Part shown: piece after piece, positions 60,054 through 64,000 of the stretch | Layout: every line of letters starts with the position of its first letter | How positions within the stretch are numbered: position 1 is the first letter of the stretch | Source of the DNA: Castanea sativa | Taxonomy: Eukaryota; Streptophyta; Magnoliopsida; Fagales; Fagaceae | NCBI RefSeq assembly: GCF_040712315.1 | Contig: NC_134022.1 | Coordinates: 4,960,001 to 5,024,000 of the forward strand | Direction: 5' to 3' | DNA: 64,000 nucleotides | Translations under genes and position numbers: made by a program | Notes under the pieces: generated by a model | What the model saw: only the letters and a program-made list of their open reading frames with translations | The model's database searches: none | What the model was told of the DNA's origin: nothing

Positions 60054-60236
60054 GAGCGTTTGGATAAGCTCACATTTTCTACAAGTTTTTTTTTTTTTTT
60101 TCAGCTGAGCACTTCTTGTATTGTTTATGAACAGTATATTTACATGTGAACAGTAAAAATTTTGTGAATAATAACTTTTTTATTATTATTTTTATTGTTT
60201 TCAATTTTCAGCAAAATAAGCGGTATCCAAACGGAA
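60054..60236. mobile_element. Tourist/Harbinger-like MITE
   Basis: The left end is GAGCGTTTGGATAAGCTCAC, and the complement of the right end is TCCGTTTGGATACCGCTTAT. The interior has 'tttatgaacagtatattt' and 'gtgaacagtaaaaatttt', as in the 49534 element, plus a T run. Non-coding. Confidence 0.65.
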
Positions 60237-60355
60237 ATAGTCAAATAGGCATATACTCCTCCGGTTAAAAACAAGAGCGAAGTCAAGAAATATTGTTGAA
60301 AGGACCAGATGAATATGTAATTGAATTACACTCACATATTTATATACAAAGAATG

Positions 60356-60357
60356 AC

Positions 60358-60406
<49 letters not shown>
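60356..60406. repeat. Compound (TA)(TG)(CG) microsatellite
   Basis: AT repeats pass into about 15 TG repeats and then CGCGCG. It yields spurious frames of Cys/Val on one strand and Thr/His on the other. Confidence 0.95.
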
Positions 60407-60409
<3 letters not shown>

Positions 60410-60509
60410 ACACATTCGCGTACATGTATATGCTTGTGGTTAGTTGAAAGATATAATGAAAGGTTCTTGATTGAATTTAGATGTTTCAAAATTATTAGTT
60501 TTAATAAAA

Positions 60510-60870
60510 GGTTAAAATGCATAATTTATATTCTAAGTTTCACCCGAATTTATTTTAGTCTTTTAATTTTACTATCATTCATTTTAATTATATAAGTTTT
60601 AAGTTTATTCAGGTCTTTTCGCCAACTTTTTATTAATTTTTTTTAAATATGAAAAATATTTTTAAATTATTAATTGAATTTCTTTTAATTTTAAAATTTT
60701 GAAGATAAAATTACAAATTTGGACAATCAAATGCAACATTTAACAAAAGTTGATAGAGATACTTTAATGAAATAAACTTGAAACTTAAAGTACTGAAATG
60801 AACGAAAGCAAAGTTAGAGGGTTAAAATGAATTCTTATGAAACATAGTGGCTGGATTTGATATTTTAGCC
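60510..60870. mobile_element. Mutator-like MITE with long TIRs
   Basis: The left arm, GGTTAAAATGCATAATTTAT with 'ctaagtttcacccgaat', pairs with the right arm, whose complement is GGCTAAAATATCAAATCCAG with 'tatgtttcataagaat'. Flanks tttaataaa and ttaattaaa could be a degraded 9-bp duplication. It shares ends and layout with the element at 41501. Non-coding. Confidence 0.6.
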
Positions 60871-60945
60871 TTAATTAAATTAGTAAAATTTGTAATATAA
60901 TATATTGGGAATATTTTAAATCATTAAATTTAGCTAAATCAAAGG

Positions 60946-61290
60946 GAGAAATTACACTCTTTCATCATAAATTTTCAACTCATACATGATGTCTCCTAAA
61001 ACTATCAATTTTGCTTGACTAACATCCCAATTTGAAAGAATTGTATTAGTATACCCCCTAATTAATGTCTAAATTGAGAGTTAAATTACAGGAAAATTGT
61101 GAATTTTCAATGCAACCAACAATGGTAATTTTGTAAGTATATCCAAATTTTATCTCATTTAATGCCCCGTAGACAACAGGGACACATTGACACAATACTT
61201 TTAAATTGGGGTGTCAATGTGATAAATTGCAAGTTTGGGGAAGTGGACATTGTAAATGTTAAAGTTTATGGTGGAAAACTGTAATTTTTC
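60946..61290. mobile_element. TIR element (GGAGAAATTACACT ends)
   Basis: The left arm, 'gagaaattacactctttcat' with 'cataaattttcaac', pairs with the complement of the right arm, 'gaaaaattacagttttccac' with 'cataaactttaac'. Inner parts also match ('cccaatttgaaagaattgta' against 'ccccaatttaaaagtattgt'). It is 345 bp and non-coding. The segment from 61410 to 61770 contains similar wording and may be a further decayed relative. Confidence 0.6.
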
Positions 61291-63354
61291 AAAATAATAA
61301 AAAATTATTTTTCAATTGAACTTTTCAATGGTTGAAAACTGTAATATTTCTTATTTTATGAGAATTTTTTTTACATGAAACATTTAACCTCGTAATTATT
61401 TGAATTTGAAGAAAATTATAATTTACCCCAATGATTTGGCCCCATTACACTTTAGTTCACAAATTTTCGATTGCTACATTTGATCCTATAAGATTTAGAC
61501 TAACATAAAATCGTTAGGGTTTTTGTCCAAAATAAGGCTTAGGATTTCATTTTAGTCAAAACTTTAGGGGCAAAACTGTAGAAGTTGAAAACTTTGTGAG
61601 ACTAAGTTGTGAGAAGAACATATCAGAAGAAAAATAATTTGCCCACAAAATGTGAAATTTGGAAAAAACTCTAATGATTCCATTTTATTAAAAAAAATTT
61701 GGAAGTCAAAACTCCAATGTAGAAATCGAAAATTATGAAATAAATTGTGATTGGGCCAAATAATACGCGTAAATGTATTTTCTTATAAATTTAAGACATC
61801 TATTTTTTTTTTTTTTTGTAAGGGAACTCAACTTTTTTAGGGATACAAAAATAGAAAAACTAATTTCTAATTATCTTTATAAAAAAAAAAAAAAGTCTTT
61901 GTTTAAGAGCATAAAATATAGGAATTACTCTAAAATATAAAAAATAATGATATAATTTTTTTTCTTAAGCTCTATTGGTTTATAAGTTTTTTTTTTTGGG
62001 AGAAGAAATTGATTTTTAAGTTAAGTGAATCAAAATGAATATTCCACAAATATTGGACGAAAGTGGTATGATTAAAGCAATCCCAATTCACATGATCCTA
62101 CTTATATACATAAAATAAAATATAAAAAACCAAAAACAAAAACAAACAAACAAAATGTAACATGACTCTAATTAAAATAATAGTGCAATGAAAGGAGAGT
62201 GATTAGAAAATAGTCAAAATTGGAGCGATATGGGTGCTTTTTACTTCTTTTCGCTTATTATAACCATGTAAAGATTTTACTAAAAAAATATAATTTTTTT
62301 AGAATAAGATCTTATATGAATATAAATTTAGTAAAAGAGTATCTTATAATATAATATGATTATTATTAAAATAACCTAACCATGGCCCTTAAAGGGAATT
62401 TTCTGACTGACTAGAAAATACAAAATGATCAATAACAGCAAAGCAAATCGGGAACAAGAGATTACCCAGCAGTAACATCATTATTCTGAGCACCCAAATT
62501 CCAAATTGAGGTTAGAAAAAATAAAAAGAAATTTCGGGTCAAGGTAAATCATGCAAATTAAAGAGTTACTATTTTTTTGGTTGAAGATAATTTCACGTGT
62601 GCAATACTTAATTTCTTTTGGGGTGAACACTAAAAAGTAAAAACATGCACGAGAAATCCGAGACATGTAAGACTTTGACGAATTTGTGTTAGCTGTGTGA
62701 ATTGCATTTAATTAAACAGATCGAGATGTTTTCAAAGTAAGAACTGGGTAGCTTTGAAGGATGGCAAGTTGATATTAATGGGTGCCTTTCTATTTAGGGT
62801 GCACAGAAATGTTGACGTGGAATGTGTCATACTCATACAGATCGATGAATGGGACTGACTTTTATGCTATATATTCAAGTTTATCTCCTAACCTTTTTGA
62901 CCTTTCCTTCAAATTAGTAATAAATTACACTTTTTTGGCCATTATAGTAAGTTAATTAGTAACCATATATATAGATATGGTACTATATATGTAGACTTCA
63001 AAAGTCAAAAAAAGAAGTTGTGTTAATTAATTAATAATCATTGTTAGAAACATTGGTTCAAGCCAAACTCAAATAGAGTATGTCTAATAGTGGGCTCAGT
63101 TTAGCTTATTGTCAAAGATATGTGTTTATTGTCAAAGAATTGCACCTCTTGGCTTCGGACATTTTAGTTGTCTATATGAAGGGGCTAAGGGTTTATTTGC
63201 TCAAGTGATAAAATTTTTATCAACGAGTAGTGTGTTAACACCATTGGATACTATGTGTTTTGTTCTTGTAGCAAACACCATTGGTCGAGTGTCAATTCAT
63301 GAGAGATAATAACAATACAAATGGACTTCAACCCAAAAATAAAAATAGTAATAC
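61291..63354. other. AT-rich intergenic DNA, no gene seen
   Basis: Many A and T runs; short frames only. No TIR pair or tandem repeat clearly recognised apart from the possible relative at 61410-61770. Confidence 0.35.
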
Positions 63355-63357
63355 TAA

Positions 63358-64000
63358 GAGCATCCACAGCAGTGGAGTTAAAAATTTAGCTTTTTAGCTC
63401 CACAAAAAGTTACTTTATTTATTTTACATACACATTTTACAAAACATGCTGCAGCAGTGGATCTATTTGAACTTTCAACACAATAAAATAATATAAACCT
63501 CACAATAAAATAATATATCCACTACAATAAAATAATATATCCATTATAATAAAATAATATATTCATTACAATAAACAACAATCACAACCAACCGCAACCG
63601 CTATCACTACCACTACCGCCGCCGCCACCGACTCTTCCACCGCCACCGCAATCGCTATCGCTGCCCACCGTCACCGCCGCCACCGACTCTTCCACCGCCA
63701 CCGCCGCCACATAATAGAATAATATATTCTCTACAATAAACAACAATCACAGCCACTATCATCACCACTGTCACTACCACCACCGCCATTGCAACTGCCA
63801 CCACCACTGCAACCGCCACCACCACTGCAACCGCCACCATCAAAAAAATTATTTTTTTCTCACCAATATTAAATTTTAATAATCTACCACTTAAAATTTA
63901 TTGCAAAAATATTATGGAACATTTCTTAATTTTAATTTCTTATTATTCTTTATTTTATTTTTCTTATTTATCTTATTTGTTGGTTTCATCCAAATACACG
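63358..64000. mobile_element. TIR element of the GAGCATCCAC family, right end not seen in window
   Basis: It starts GAGCATCCACAGCAGTGGAG after TAA (63355-63357). It contains several copies of 'acaataaaataatatat' (63480-63570) and a block of CCACCG/ACCGCC-type repeats (63600-63840), matching the architecture of the 38027 element. The right terminus is unclear or beyond the window. The Val/Ala-rich open frame on the - strand (63655-63843) is a product of the triplet repeats. Confidence 0.55.

Noticed and set aside
60201..60595. Cys/Val- and Thr/His-repeat frames
   Set aside because: Translations of the TG/CA microsatellite.
63655..63843. Val/Ala-rich frame on the - strand
   Set aside because: Triplet-repeat artefact inside the 63358 element.

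Overview
The window is plant nuclear DNA, AT-rich and gene-poor. It contains two genes with plant-type introns: a tetraspanin, and a PLATZ zinc-binding protein of a plant-restricted family. The rest is transposon relics (hAT, Harbinger-like, Mutator-like, CACTA, LINE, SINE, copia) and microsatellites. The repeat spectrum suggests a woody eudicot, possibly Fagales, but the sequence alone does not fix the species.

Layout: 1-3.7 kb holds a probable LTR-retrotransposon remnant, anonymous DNA and one CACTA terminus. The tetraspanin gene (two exons, + strand) lies at 4.6-5.9 kb, with a TATA box before it and a small TAA-flanked MITE just after it. From 6 to 25 kb there is no convincing gene, but there are a copia RNase H remnant (10.2 kb), three hAT-like elements starting TAGG (11.9, 20.4, 21.6 kb), a tRNA-derived SINE (14.2 kb), a TTA-flanked TIR element (15.8 kb) and several local tandem duplications. 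At 26.1-28.8 kb a 5'-truncated LINE on the - strand is split by a 770-bp hAT element. The left junction of that insertion has been tandemly amplified to about four copies, which is the most unusual structure in the window.

The PLATZ gene (33.7-35.5 kb, - strand) has four coding exons, the first of which supplies only the ATG. From 36 to 64 kb I see no gene. This half holds MITEs of several families, a second copy of the same hAT element in opposite orientation (43.2-44.0 kb), a 1.6-kb Mutator-like element with long TIRs (44.8-46.4 kb), a solo LTR (50.0-50.7 kb), an element with palindromic ends (59.4-59.7 kb), and two elements that carry GC-rich, gene-like but non-coding interiors (38.0-39.0 kb and 63.4 kb to the window end).

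The two genes have no evident functional link. One is a membrane scaffold protein and the other a nuclear regulator. I found no gene cluster and no novel multi-gene system. The items of interest are structural: transposon insertions with readable target-site duplications, a junction-spanning amplification, and families of non-autonomous elements. All exon joins and element boundaries were read by eye, without alignments or database searches.
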